From the NCBI GenBank assembly GCA_031271815.1, contig JAISVA010000035.1:1-64000 (forward strand): DNA of 64,000 nucleotides, in the 5' to 3' direction. Below, one piece after another: positions 1-8,214 of the stretch (position 1 is its first letter; every line of letters begins with the position of its first letter). This DNA comes from Prevotellaceae bacterium. GTDB lineage: Bacteria > Bacteroidota > Bacteroidia > Bacteroidales > Paludibacteraceae. The translations under genes and the position numbers were made by a program. The notes beneath the pieces were generated by a model that was given only the letters and a program-made list of their open reading frames with translations, had not been told where the DNA came from and ran no database searches.

Positions 1-44
1 AGCCAGTTTTTGCGTGCTCTTATTTGTCTTTCTCTATCTTTCAT
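1..44 (-). CDS. possible 5' end of a gene cut by the left window edge
   Basis: An ATG at position 44 reading leftward opens 14 complete codons (MKDRERQIRARKNW) before the window ends. The strongly basic start faintly resembles the N-terminus of helix-turn-helix transposases of the IS481/IS3 kind, but fourteen residues are far too few for a family call. No promoter element was recognised upstream. It could equally be chance. Confidence 0.2.
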   Translation of the reverse strand, partial: MKDRERQIRARKNW

Positions 45-180
45 GCTCGAAAGATAATGGTTTTTAACGAAACAAATGAGATTAAATGTGTAGCGAATCT
101 ATCGATACGTTACATATAAAAAGTGGCTATTACATATTACATGAATTTTGAGTTGCATCTGCTCCTTAATCGTTTAGATT

Positions 181-226
181 AAAAAAATAGCGCAAAGTAG
201 CTCCTCCATGGCTTCCTTCGCGCTAT
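181..226 (-). terminator. rho-independent terminator after the vWA gene
   Basis: Read on the minus strand, ATAGCGC (226-220) pairs with GCGCTAT (193-187), the stem is extended by a partial GAAG/CTTT pairing, and the 3' arm runs into seven T residues (187-181). It lies just 10 bases beyond the stop codon of the vWA gene, the expected place for its terminator. Confidence 0.75.
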
Positions 227-236
227 CGTCATCCAT

Positions 237-2129
237 TTATTTCGTCAACTGGTTAACCGCTTCCGCCAGCCGGATAAACTCTTTCCGGTAACCATACTTA
301 TCCTCCCCTATGCCTTTACGGGCGAGGTCAATCACTTTTGGGTAAGTCGCATCTCCCTTAAAATCGGAATCTTTCAACAGCTGTCCGAACATGGCCACCG
401 CCATAGCAAAATTGAAATCTTCGGACGAAAGCTTTTTATCATCATTGACCGCAACGGGAATTTCCATTTTACGGCTTTTGCTCTTATCCGGCTTTTTATA
501 GCGCAATTTTACGGTGAGCAGTTCCGACGAATAGTCAGTCGATGCCAGTTCAGGTTTATTATTTTTCCGGTATTTCAGCTTGTCAACTCCTCCATACGTG
601 TTCTCAACTCCTACCGGAATAATTTCATAAAGGGCTGTAACCGTGTGTCCGGATCCAAGCTCGCCTGCATCTTTTGTGTCGTCATTAAAATCTTCCTTAT
701 TCAGCAGGCGGCTTTCGTAGCCTACCAGGCGGTAGCTGTTTACGTGATCCGGATTGAATTCAACCTGTATCTTTACATCTTTGGCGACCGTATACATCGT
801 GCTTCCAAACTCGTTGACCAGCACCTTGTTTGCCTCCTGTATATTATCAATATAGGCGTGATTTCCGTTTCCTTTCTGTGCAAGCGTCTGCAGCTTGCTA
901 TCCTTGTAATTTCCCATTCCATAACCCAATACGGTAAGGAATACGCCGGTTTTTCTTTTCGATTCAATCAGTTCTTCCAACTCCGAATTGCTCGAAACGC
1001 CTACGTTAAAATCGCCATCGGTACATAGAATAATCCGGTTGTTGCCGTTGGGAATGAAATTCTTTTCTGCAATCTTATAAGCCAGTTGAATACCAGCCCC
1101 GCCTGCAGTAGAACCGCCGGCGGTCAGGTTTCCGATTGCGTCAATAATCTTCTGGCGGTCTGTTCCTGCTGTCGAAGAAAGCGCTTCGCCGGCGGCTCCT
1201 GCATACACCACAATTGCCACACGATCGTTATCGCGCAAGTTATTGACCAAAAGCTTAAGCGATGATTTAACCAGCTCCAGCCGCGTCGCTCCTTCCATGG
1301 AGCCGGAAACGTCAATCAGGAATACAAAGTTGGCAGCAGGCAGCTTTTCGGAAGGAATTTCCTTTGCCTTGACACCGATTCGCAGCAGTTTATGTTTCGC
1401 GTTCCACGGGCAAACGGCGGTTTCGGTCACAATTTTTACCGGATGCCCATCTGTTGGCTGCTGATAATCATAGCTGAAATAGTTAATTAGCTCCTCCACG
1501 CGCACAGCGTCTTTCGGTGGCAGCTGCCCTTGATTGACCATGCGGCGCATGTTGCCGTACGAAGCAGCATCCACATCCAGAGAAAAGGTAGAAAGCGGCT
1601 GGTCGGCTGCCGGTAAAAAGCGGTTTTCAGCATGATTGGAATATTCTTCACTGTTAACATAATAGTCCTGCGCCTCATAAACCGGCCGCACTTTCGCTCG
1701 GGAAGCTCTTCTCATTCTCCGCGAAGTTTTTTCAGAACCGGCTATACTGCTCATAGATCCGGTTACATCCGATTTTTTTTGAACGCCGTATCCTACCACC
1801 ACAAATTCATCCAATTCCACATGCAACTCTTTCAGCAATACATTAACCGTATCAGGGGTTTTCTTTGTTATCTTTATCTCCTTAGATGGGAAACCTACGG
1901 ACGAAAAAACCAGGGTATTACCCACTTTGACGGAAATAGAATACTTTCCATCCAAATTGGTTACTACGCTTTTTTTTGTTCCTTTCACTGCAACGGTTGC
2001 GCCCGGCAACGGACCTTGCCGATCGGAAACTACGCCGGATATGGTTCTGCTTTGCGCAAAAGCGGAAACCGAAAATATGCCAAGCAGGCAAACCGTCAAA
2101 AAAATTCTCCTTGTTTTCATACTGTTCAT
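237..2129 (-). CDS. von Willebrand factor A domain protein with SusC-type N-terminal module (YfbK-like)
   Basis: A predicted exported protein of 630 aa. A signal peptide (about 1-26, ending in AFAQ) is followed by a carboxypeptidase-D regulatory-like beta domain (about 29-105), then a SusC-style TonB-box segment FVVVGYGVQKKSDVTGS (109-125) and a basic linker. The YfbK-type vWA core follows, with a complete MIDAS metal site: D273-x-S275-x-S277, T341 and D371. The C-terminal 200 residues fit the DUF3520/YfbK C-terminal region. Proteins of this architecture occur in Bacteroidota, but their role is not established; metal-dependent adhesion or complex assembly at the surface is inference. An alternative start is Met4 (2120). 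It is divergent from the ECF sigma factor gene, whose neighbour carries a near-identical TonB-box segment. A terminator follows directly. Confidence 0.85.
   Translation of the reverse strand: MNSMKTRRIFLTVCLLGIFSVSAFAQSRTISGVVSDRQGPLPGATVAVKGTKKSVVTNLDGKYSISVKVGNTLVFSSVGFPSKEIKITKKTPDTVNVLLKELHVELDEFVVVGYGVQKKSDVTGSMSSIAGSEKTSRRMRRASRAKVRPVYEAQDYYVNSEEYSNHAENRFLPAADQPLSTFSLDVDAASYGNMRRMVNQGQLPPKDAVRVEELINYFSYDYQQPTDGHPVKIVTETAVCPWNAKHKLLRIGVKAKEIPSEKLPAANFVFLIDVSGSMEGATRLELVKSSLKLLVNNLRDNDRVAIVVYAGAAGEALSSTAGTDRQKIIDAIGNLTAGGSTAGGAGIQLAYKIAEKNFIPNGNNRIILCTDGDFNVGVSSNSELEELIESKRKTGVFLTVLGYGMGNYKDSKLQTLAQKGNGNHAYIDNIQEANKVLVNEFGSTMYTVAKDVKIQVEFNPDHVNSYRLVGYESRLLNKEDFNDDTKDAGELGSGHTVTALYEIIPVGVENTYGGVDKLKYRKNNKPELASTDYSSELLTVKLRYKKPDKSKSRKMEIPVAVNDDKKLSSEDFNFAMAVAMFGQLLKDSDFKGDATYPKVIDLARKGIGEDKYGYRKEFIRLAEAVNQLTK
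1756..1813 (-). repeat. 58-bp segment duplicated in the neighbouring anti-sigma-like gene (copy 1)
   Basis: The minus strand of 1756-1813 is identical, base for base, to the plus strand of 3499-3556. It encodes DEFVVVGYGVQKKSDVTGS in both genes. The flanking codons diverge at once, whereas the wider domains are only moderately similar in protein sequence, so the perfect block stands out. Confidence 0.9.
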
Positions 2130-2224
2130 TTTTTTAAGTTGTGTTAAAAATTACATTTTAGTTTTTCATTTTATCCTTTAGATACATTTTTTTGAAAATT
2201 CCATAAACTAAGGAGGTATTTTTT

Positions 2225-2232
2225 TACTTTTG
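2225..2232 (+). promoter_or_regulatory. -7 promoter element for the sigma factor operon
   Basis: TACTTTTG matches the Bacteroidota -7 consensus TAnnTTTG and lies 33 bases before the chosen TTG start. No good -33 TTTG is found at the usual 19-21 base spacing, so only the -7 half is supported. Confidence 0.4.
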
Positions 2233-2265
2233 CAATAAAATAATTTTCAGCATAGAGGCAATATA

Positions 2266-2841
2266 TTGAAAATCAAAAATAAAATATCGAATTTTTCAAA
2301 CGAAGAATTGTTGGAAAATTTTCTGCAAACAGGGGAAACCGCTGTTTTCGGGGAACTTTACCGCCGGTATTTGCCGCTTGTCTACGGATTATGCCTGAAA
2401 TACCTGGAAAATAAGGAAGCTGCGCACGATGCAGTCATGGACATTTTTGAAAATATCATGGAAAAACTGCCTCATTATGAGGTGAAAAATTTTCATACCT
2501 GGCTTTATAGCGTGGCAAAAAATCACTGTTTGCAGGTTTTGAGAAAAGAAAACCGGATAATTTTTGTTAATATAGAAGAAAATGTTGTGGAAAATCCGGA
2601 TGATTTTACTCTAATAGAAAAGCCGCAGACGGAAGAAGAGACGGAAGCGCTGGTTTTCTGCATCGGCACGCTGGCGGAAGAGCAGCAAACGAGCATTCGC
2701 TATTTTTACATGGAAGAAAAATCGTACGCCGACATTGTCGAACTGACGGGTTATGCGTTGAATAAAGTGAAAAGTTATATTCAAAATGGAAAACGTAATT
2801 TGAAAAGCTGTATTTTGAACCGGATAAAAAAGTGGAATTAA
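2266..2841 (+). CDS. ECF-type RNA polymerase sigma factor
   Basis: A 191-aa group 4 (ECF) sigma-70 factor that would direct RNA polymerase to a small regulon. Region 2 spans about residues 15-90 (NEELLENFLQ near the start, FHTWLYSVAKNHCLQVLRKE at its end). Region 4 spans about 125-185, with the helix-turn-helix around SYADIVELTGYALNKVKSYI. The length is normal for the family. The start is a TTG at 2266; there is no in-frame ATG early enough to keep region 2 intact. Its 3' end overlaps the next gene by 10 bases, so the two are almost certainly co-transcribed and translationally coupled, as in sigma/anti-sigma pairs. The target genes cannot be read from the window. Confidence 0.88.
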   Translation: MKIKNKISNFSNEELLENFLQTGETAVFGELYRRYLPLVYGLCLKYLENKEAAHDAVMDIFENIMEKLPHYEVKNFHTWLYSVAKNHCLQVLRKENRIIFVNIEENVVENPDDFTLIEKPQTEEETEALVFCIGTLAEEQQTSIRYFYMEEKSYADIVELTGYALNKVKSYIQNGKRNLKSCILNRIKKWN

Positions 2842-3863
2842 AAGATTACATACAGGGTAAAAAGCGCGGAAAGGAAGCAAACCGTTTGGAACGCAAAGCG
2901 TTAAACGACCCTTTCCTGCAAGAGGCTATCGACGGTTTTGATGCTGTCGGCGGCAATCATTTGTATGCACTTAATGCGCTGGAGAAAGAGTTGGAGAAAA
3001 GAATAGAGTCGAAAGAGAATCGCCGCCGTTTATGGTGGATTGGAATCGCAGCTTCTATTGTATTCGTCATCGGATTGGGCAGTCTGTTTTTCATCCGGAA
3101 TCATAAACCGGCTGATTTTGTGGCTATTGATACGACGGTTATACCCCCTCCCATCACTCCAACAATACCGGATGCATCCCCGGCAATTGCCGAAGCAAAA
3201 ACGCCGGAGCAAAAACAAACTCCCGTTTCCGAACCTGAAAAAATACAGCGAGCGATTGATAATCTTATCATAAAAGGTAAAATATCGGATTCTTACGGCG
3301 AAGTTCCGGGCGCAAGCGTACAAATAAAAGGAACAACCAAAGGAGCTTCGACCGATTTGGACGGAAATTATTCCATCGCGGCAAAAGCGGGAGACACGCT
3401 GGTCTTTTCGTCGATTGGACTTTTGGCGCAGGAAGTAGCTGTTTCTAAAAAAAGCCCGCGCACAATGAACATCAGCTTGAAGGAGGATAATATAGAACTG
3501 GATGAATTTGTGGTGGTAGGATACGGCGTTCAAAAAAAATCGGATGTAACCGGATCAATGAGTTCAATAAGTAAAAAGCAAGTTGCGTCAAAGCGCAGAT
3601 CGAAAAAGGAAAGATTCGGAGAAAAAGAGTTTAAAGCCTTTTTTGAGGAAAACCGGTCAACAACTATTTGTTCCGGAGAAAAAGCAAGCATCAGCCTGCG
3701 TTTTTATGTGGATAAAACGGGAACGCCAACCGATTTCAACGTCATAAAAAGCACCTGCGACGAATTGGAGGAAGAGCTCATCGAATTATTGGAATACGGC
3801 CCCCAATGGACGACTACGGAACGGAAGGTGAAGTTGAGGATTCGACTGAAGCAATCGGATTAA
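2832..3863 (+). CDS. membrane anti-sigma-like protein with carboxypeptidase-regulatory, TonB-box and TonB-C-like parts
   Basis: A 343-aa protein starting at a GTG inside the end of the sigma gene. A short soluble N-terminus (1-64) of anti-sigma type is followed by one membrane helix (about 66-88, WWIGIAASIVFVIGLGSLFF). Then come a Pro/Lys-rich spacer, a carboxypeptidase-D regulatory-like domain (147-217), the SusC-type segment DEFVVVGYGVQKKSDVTGS (224-242), a Lys/Arg-rich linker, and a C-terminal region (about 265-340) resembling the TonB C-terminal domain (ISLRFYVDKTGTPTDFNVI). By position it should hold the upstream sigma factor at the membrane; by composition it could also contact TonB-system partners in the periplasm. 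Both roles are inference. The fusion of these modules and its exact sequence match to the divergent vWA gene are the odd points here. Confidence 0.75.
   Translation: MELKDYIQGKKRGKEANRLERKALNDPFLQEAIDGFDAVGGNHLYALNALEKELEKRIESKENRRRLWWIGIAASIVFVIGLGSLFFIRNHKPADFVAIDTTVIPPPITPTIPDASPAIAEAKTPEQKQTPVSEPEKIQRAIDNLIIKGKISDSYGEVPGASVQIKGTTKGASTDLDGNYSIAAKAGDTLVFSSIGLLAQEVAVSKKSPRTMNISLKEDNIELDEFVVVGYGVQKKSDVTGSMSSISKKQVASKRRSKKERFGEKEFKAFFEENRSTTICSGEKASISLRFYVDKTGTPTDFNVIKSTCDELEEELIELLEYGPQWTTTERKVKLRIRLKQSD
3499..3556 (+). repeat. 58-bp segment duplicated in the neighbouring vWA gene (copy 2)
   Basis: Perfect inverted match to 1756-1813. It lies inside the anti-sigma-like gene and encodes the TonB-box-like segment. 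The two copies face each other across a divergent promoter region. Confidence 0.9.
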
Positions 3864-4305
3864 TTTTGATTTTATTTTTAGCATTTGCGAGCAATACAAG
3901 ACATTTAATTCCTCAGTTCGGAATAGTGTATAAAAGATGACGTGTGAGCCGTTAGGCATTTTGCTATGTCTAAGCTAAAAGCAGATTTCTAATTTGCAGC
4001 ATACCAAATGCAGGAGCATTTGTTTTAACGCGACGAAATTAGAAACTTCGCCGAACGGATTTTTGAAAAAATTTATTCGGCAAAATCCGCCGTTTGAACG
4101 ATTGTATTTCTTTGAAGATTTTTTGATCCATACAATAAAAAAATTTGTTTGGGGATAAAGATATTAATTCATTTAAGTTGCTATTTATATATCTCAAAAT
4201 AATTTCTATTTCGAAGTCCGGAGGACTAACTGTTAGATAACCCCTTGCAAGCGATGCGCAGCTCGGGGTAGAGCGAGAATAGAAACAATGTACCCTGCCA
4301 AGGTT
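3864..4305. other. 442-base intergenic region carrying one repeat unit
   Basis: No gene is supported here. The middle (about 3950-4059) is a copy of a palindromic repeat unit also found at 19695-19817. The rest is AT-rich, with a short imperfect inverted repeat GGATTTTT/AAAATCC at about 4057-4088. An open frame crossing the right end on the minus strand is a shadow of the EamA gene. Confidence 0.6.
3950..4059 (+). repeat. palindromic repeat unit, copy 1
   Basis: About 110 bases that closely resemble 19695-19817. They share TTGCTATGTCTAAG, ATTTCTAATT, the hairpin AAATGC-N4-GCATTT (4006-4021) and TTAGAAACTTCGCCGAACG. The left terminal repeat is eroded in this copy (GCCGTTAGGC in place of CGTTCGGC), while the right end GCCGAACG is kept. 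Confidence 0.8.
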
Positions 4306-5202
4306 TTACCGGCCAACATAAAGCAAAATCACCCCAAGTAAAACGCCGCCCAGCAGCATGGCTTTCGTTTTCAGATTTTTTTCGCGCAAGAAGACGACCC
4401 CGTAAAGAAACGGAACAACCGCTCCCGAACGGCGAATGGTGGAAACAACGGAAATCAACGCGCCGCCGGTCGATAGCGCCCAAAAATAGACAAAATCGGC
4501 AAGCATCAAAAACAGGGAAATGCCGGCAATCGTCCAGCGCCATTGAAACGGCGTAGTCTTCGCACGTGTCGGAAACCACAAAAGCAGAGTGATGACGAGC
4601 ATGATAACTGCCTGATACATGGTACTGTAAACCTGTACTGCCATCCGGTCATACTGCAACATCAGGTGTTTATCATACAAGCCGCTTGCCGCTCCGAGAA
4701 GCGTTGCCAGGATAATCAGCCATATCCACCGGTTGCTTTTCCACGAAATGCCTTCTTTCAGTCCGACAAGCGAAAACAGGTAAAAGGAAAAAATCGTAAT
4801 CGCAACACCCACAAACTGGAGGGGCGAAAGCCGTTCGGAAAAAATAAAAAAAGCGCCTACTACCGTCCAAACCGGTTGCGTAGCGCGAATGGGCGAAAAC
4901 AGGGTAATGGGTATATGCTTCATCCCGAAATAGGCGGAAATCCACGAACCCAACACAATAACCGCTTTCAGCAAAATAAAAAGGTGCGTCTTCCAATCGA
5001 CTTCAGGTACATAAATAAACAGTGATTGCGCCCTTTGCGGGTCGATATAAGAAAATGAGATAACCGGAAGAAAGCAAACTGCCGAAATGAAAATCGAACA
5101 AGCCAGTACCGGAATAACGGCGTTGCCTTTCAACGATACTTTTTTGAAAATATCATATATGCCCAAAAAAAATGCTGAAACAAGAGCTAAAATAATCCAC
5201 AT
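4306..5202 (-). CDS. EamA-family (DMT) transporter
   Basis: A 298-aa integral membrane protein with about ten hydrophobic helices arranged as two repeats of five, the plan of the drug/metabolite transporter superfamily (EamA). The N-terminus WIILALVSAFFLGIYDIFKK and the second-repeat start WRWTIAGISLFLMLADFVYF are typical. The substrate cannot be told from sequence; relatives export amino acids, nucleosides or small metabolites. It is transcribed in the same direction as tsaC upstream (102-base gap). The terminal residue region is close to the repeat-bearing gap, with no clear terminator. Confidence 0.85.
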   Translation of the reverse strand: MWIILALVSAFFLGIYDIFKKVSLKGNAVIPVLACSIFISAVCFLPVISFSYIDPQRAQSLFIYVPEVDWKTHLFILLKAVIVLGSWISAYFGMKHIPITLFSPIRATQPVWTVVGAFFIFSERLSPLQFVGVAITIFSFYLFSLVGLKEGISWKSNRWIWLIILATLLGAASGLYDKHLMLQYDRMAVQVYSTMYQAVIMLVITLLLWFPTRAKTTPFQWRWTIAGISLFLMLADFVYFWALSTGGALISVVSTIRRSGAVVPFLYGVVFLREKNLKTKAMLLGGVLLGVILLYVGR

Positions 5203-5271
5203 AATTTAAAACTAAAATCGATGACATCCATCGTACATGGGGTTGTCTTAAAAGTCCATTTTATTTCCCTA

Positions 5272-5310
5272 TTTTTATTTACCGTATTTATTTACCGTAT
5301 TTATTTACCA
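5272..5310. repeat. three tandem 13-bp units
   Basis: Three consecutive copies of TATTTATTTACCG (5272-5284 with one mismatch, 5285-5297, 5298-5310 with a final A). The last unit contains the stop codon of tsaC (5305-5307, minus strand). No spacer sequences are present, so this is a simple tandem repeat. Confidence 0.85.
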
Positions 5311-5916
5311 TTCCAAAACGCCCTTTCCCTGCCGCACAACAACCGGTTCATCGCCCGTACAATCGACAACGGTTGAAGGGTCGAGCATTCCGTAGCCGGC
5401 ATCAATGACCACATCGGCAATGTGCCCGCACCGCTCGTGGATTAGTTCGGGATCGGTAAAATATTCCAAAATCTCATCGTCCTTATCTCTAACCGAGGCT
5501 GATAGAATCGGATTTCCGAGTTCACGGACAAGTTCCCGCGCAATGTTATTATCGGGCACGCGGATACCCACCGTTTTTTTATTTCTGAAAAATTTCGGCA
5601 GGTTATTGTTCCCTTTTAAGATAAATGTAAAAGCGCCCGGCAGGTTTTTTTTCATCAGCTTAAATGTGGCATTATCAACTTTGGCATACTCGCTCACGTT
5701 GCTCAAATCATAGCATACGAACGAGAGATCGGCTTTTTTGCTGTCCATATTTTTGTAACGGCATATTTTTTCAATCCCTTTTGTATTGAAAATATCACAG
5801 CCAAGGCCGTAAATCGTATCGGTCGGATACACAATCAACCCTCCGTCGCGAAGGAATTGCGCCACTTTTTCTATTTCTCTCGGATTCGGATTTTCCGGAT
5901 AAATTCTAACTAACAT
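5305..5916 (-). CDS. tsaC: L-threonylcarbamoyladenylate synthase (Sua5/YrdC/TsaC)
   Basis: A cytosolic enzyme that makes threonylcarbamoyl-AMP from threonine, bicarbonate and ATP, the first step of the universal t6A37 modification of ANN-decoding tRNAs. The 203 residues match the short YrdC-domain form. Recognisable family signatures are GGLIVYPTDTIYGLGCD near the start, PGAFTFILKG, KKTVGIRVPDN and PILSASVRD, ending in the DPSTVVDCTGDEPVVVRQGKG strand region. The first ATG is used; a TAnnTTTG-type element lies 20 bases upstream. The stop codon sits in the tandem 13-bp repeat. Confidence 0.93.
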   Translation of the reverse strand: MLVRIYPENPNPREIEKVAQFLRDGGLIVYPTDTIYGLGCDIFNTKGIEKICRYKNMDSKKADLSFVCYDLSNVSEYAKVDNATFKLMKKNLPGAFTFILKGNNNLPKFFRNKKTVGIRVPDNNIARELVRELGNPILSASVRDKDDEILEYFTDPELIHERCGHIADVVIDAGYGMLDPSTVVDCTGDEPVVVRQGKGVLEW

Positions 5917-5935
5917 AAATTCTAACTATTTTGTA

Positions 5936-5943
5936 CAAAGGTA
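5936..5943 (-). promoter_or_regulatory. -7 promoter element for tsaC
   Basis: On the minus strand the sequence is TACCTTTG, an exact TAnnTTTG match. A TTG at 5968-5966 lies 22 bases upstream, slightly wider than the usual 19-21 for the -33 element. Confidence 0.5.
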
Positions 5944-6024
5944 TAACTAAATGGGTTATTATATTCAACTTTTTTCATTATAAATTGTTTTCTTTGTAAG
6001 AAAAAACAATAAAATATTTATATT

Positions 6025-6627
6025 ATGAAATTACAGGTTTTTACTTTATGCTTATTTCTTTCACTTGTTTCGGCACAAACAGTTCAAGCCAGATCAAACA
6101 ACTTTGGAATCAAGGGAGGGATCAACTTTTCCGACCAATCCATCAAGTTTAACGGCAGCGGCATTAATACGTCTTCATATACGGGTTTTCATGCTGGAAT
6201 ATTCTATAAGCTTGATCTTCCGCTCTTTTTGGGTATACAGGCTGAAGTGCTTTATTCACAAAAAGGAAGTCATTACTCTTCGGGTAATTCGCGAATAAAG
6301 AATCATTTCGATTATTTGGACATTCCCGTTTATTTACGCTGGAATTTAGCTCTTCCGCTTGTGAAGCCATACGCGGGAATAGGTCCTTATTTTGCCTTTC
6401 CGCTCAATAAGGAAGTGACAGGAACGGATAGTTTTTCCGACTGGGAAAAATCCGGTTATAATAATTCCGACGTCGGAATAGGAGCTACGCTGGGCGTTGA
6501 GATGTTCGACCGGCTACAAGTAAGCCTTAGCTACCAGTGGGGGCTCAAAAACATATACGGCGGTATATATGACGTAAAAGCCAAAAATAAGAATTTGGAA
6601 ATTTCTGTTGGTGTTCTGATTTTCTGA
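6025..6627 (+). CDS. PorT-family outer-membrane beta-barrel protein
   Basis: A 200-aa protein with a signal peptide (about 1-22, ending VQARS) followed by alternating amphipathic strands: FGIKGGINFSDQSIKFNG, TGFHAGIFYKLDLPLFLGIQAEVLYSQKG, and a C-terminal LEISVGVLIF ending in an aromatic residue. This is the pattern of the small 8-strand OMP_b-brl_2/PorT barrels common in Bacteroidota. Its function is unknown; most relatives are described only as porin-like. It is a single gene with its own upstream AT-rich region; nothing in its neighbours defines its role. Confidence 0.8.
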   Translation: MKLQVFTLCLFLSLVSAQTVQARSNNFGIKGGINFSDQSIKFNGSGINTSSYTGFHAGIFYKLDLPLFLGIQAEVLYSQKGSHYSSGNSRIKNHFDYLDIPVYLRWNLALPLVKPYAGIGPYFAFPLNKEVTGTDSFSDWEKSGYNNSDVGIGATLGVEMFDRLQVSLSYQWGLKNIYGGIYDVKAKNKNLEISVGVLIF

Positions 6628-6777
6628 TAAAGTTTCACTGTTTCGAATTTTCCGGTTAAAGCCGGGGTCCTTGTTTCATTCTGTTTTTTCGGAATATTTC
6701 GTTATTGTGCCAAATCATTCAGGCATGGCGCAGTTTACTTCGAATATGTAAAAGTTATAATATAAAAGAATATAGAG

Positions 6778-8214
6778 ATGAAAAAAGTGACTTTATGCGC
6801 TTTTTTGCTTGGAGCTTTTTCCTTTACGACTCCGGCACAAGAGGAAATTGTTGTTAAAGAAGTGGCTGAAACAGCTTCCGGGGATACGGTTTTGCTTTTA
6901 TTGGATTCCTATGAACAGTTTCCCAAAAAGAAAAAAATAACGGATTATCGCCTGTACCAGATGGGGAAAGTGCCGGTTACGTTTTTCCTGTTGAGCGGAC
7001 TTGCTTATCCGATCGAGCATTATATGAGAGAAGTTCGCGATTATCAGATTCCGGATTTTAATTACTCTTATGATGATTACTTGCAGTTTACTCCCGGAAT
7101 AGCCGTGTTTGCGTTGAAAATAGCGGGTGTGGATGGGTACAGCGATTGGGGACGGTTACTGACCGAAACCTCCGTTTCCGGTGTAGTTACTGTAGGACTG
7201 TTTAGCGGAATTAAATACCTTGTTGACAAGGAGCGACCGAACACTTCGAACTTAAATTCATTCCCGTCCGGACATACGGCAACCGCTTTCATGATGGCAT
7301 CCTGGCTGCATAAGGAATATGGGTTGACCCGCAGTCCGTTTTACAGTATTGCCGGATACAGTGTAGCCACAATAGTCGGCGTTACCCGTCAGTTGAGAAA
7401 CAAGCACTGGTATTCGGACGTGCTCTTCGGCGCAGGCGTGGGATACCTGGGCGTGGAGGTCGGATACTGGATTAGCGACCTGATATTTAAGGATAAAGGA
7501 ATAAAAATACCGCATGCAAAAAGAATGTTTGTTGACCTGAAAGAGAGTAAGCCGAGTTTTATTAACCTGAGTATGGGATATGTTACCGGCAACGGAATTG
7601 AACTGACGGAAGATATTCATTTTAAAGGTAAAGGCGGATACGGCATTTCGGTAGAAGGGGCTTGGTTTATAAATCCTTACCTGGGTTTCGGAGGTAATTT
7701 CACTTCAAATACAATCGATTATGCTTTTGATCAGGACAACTATTTGATACACCATAAGGAACACAAGGATGACATGACACGCATTAAGATAAATGAAGAT
7801 TTTGCCGGAATATACTCAGGTAATATCGGAGGTTATTTTGCTTATCCCCTGTCCAACAGATTTACGCTTGGATCCAAGCTGCTGGGCGGAATAACCGGTA
7901 CTTCGTCATCCAATTTAGTGTTGAAATTGAACCCGACGGCTGAATATCCGGCCGGACAGCAGGTTAATGCCTTAAGCAACGATAAAGATATAAGCTGGTC
8001 GTTGGAGACCGGAGTTTCCGCAACCTTTCTGTTAAATCGCAATCTTGGAGTCAGTTTTTTTGCAGACTATCTTTTCAGTGATGCAAAAATTACTTTTAAA
8101 AAAGGGCTGGACGTTCCTCTTGATATGAGAAGTGTTGGTGAGGAAGGAAGATCAAATAAGTTTGACACACACAATCTGACAGTGGGATTAAGCGTAAATG
8201 CGTATTTTTTCTGA
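6778..8214 (+). CDS. PAP2 phosphatase fused to a C-terminal outer-membrane barrel
   Basis: A 478-aa exported protein. After a signal peptide (1-20, TTPAQ) comes a type 2 phosphatidic acid phosphatase domain (about 60-235) with all three catalytic motifs: K146-x6-R153-P154, P163-S-G-H166, and R204-x5-H210-x3-D214. Such enzymes remove phosphate from lipid phosphates, undecaprenyl pyrophosphate or lipid A. The last 220 residues are rich in amphipathic strands (NLSMGYVTGNGIELTED to LTVGLSVNAYFF) and end in Phe, as outer-membrane barrels do. The fusion would place a PAP2 active site at the outer membrane; the substrate is unknown. The ATG start is preceded by an AT-rich leader. Confidence 0.85.
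   Translation: MKKVTLCAFLLGAFSFTTPAQEEIVVKEVAETASGDTVLLLLDSYEQFPKKKKITDYRLYQMGKVPVTFFLLSGLAYPIEHYMREVRDYQIPDFNYSYDDYLQFTPGIAVFALKIAGVDGYSDWGRLLTETSVSGVVTVGLFSGIKYLVDKERPNTSNLNSFPSGHTATAFMMASWLHKEYGLTRSPFYSIAGYSVATIVGVTRQLRNKHWYSDVLFGAGVGYLGVEVGYWISDLIFKDKGIKIPHAKRMFVDLKESKPSFINLSMGYVTGNGIELTEDIHFKGKGGYGISVEGAWFINPYLGFGGNFTSNTIDYAFDQDNYLIHHKEHKDDMTRIKINEDFAGIYSGNIGGYFAYPLSNRFTLGSKLLGGITGTSSSNLVLKLNPTAEYPAGQQVNALSNDKDISWSLETGVSATFLLNRNLGVSFFADYLFSDAKITFKKGLDVPLDMRSVGEEGRSNKFDTHNLTVGLSVNAYFF

Noticed and set aside
4226..4579. 117-codon minus-strand frame extending into the repeat-bearing gap
   Set aside because: Shadow of the EamA gene in another frame; composition is not protein-like.
5272..5310. 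Tandem repeats considered as a CRISPR array
   Set aside because: Units are contiguous 13-mers without spacers, and no cas gene is present.
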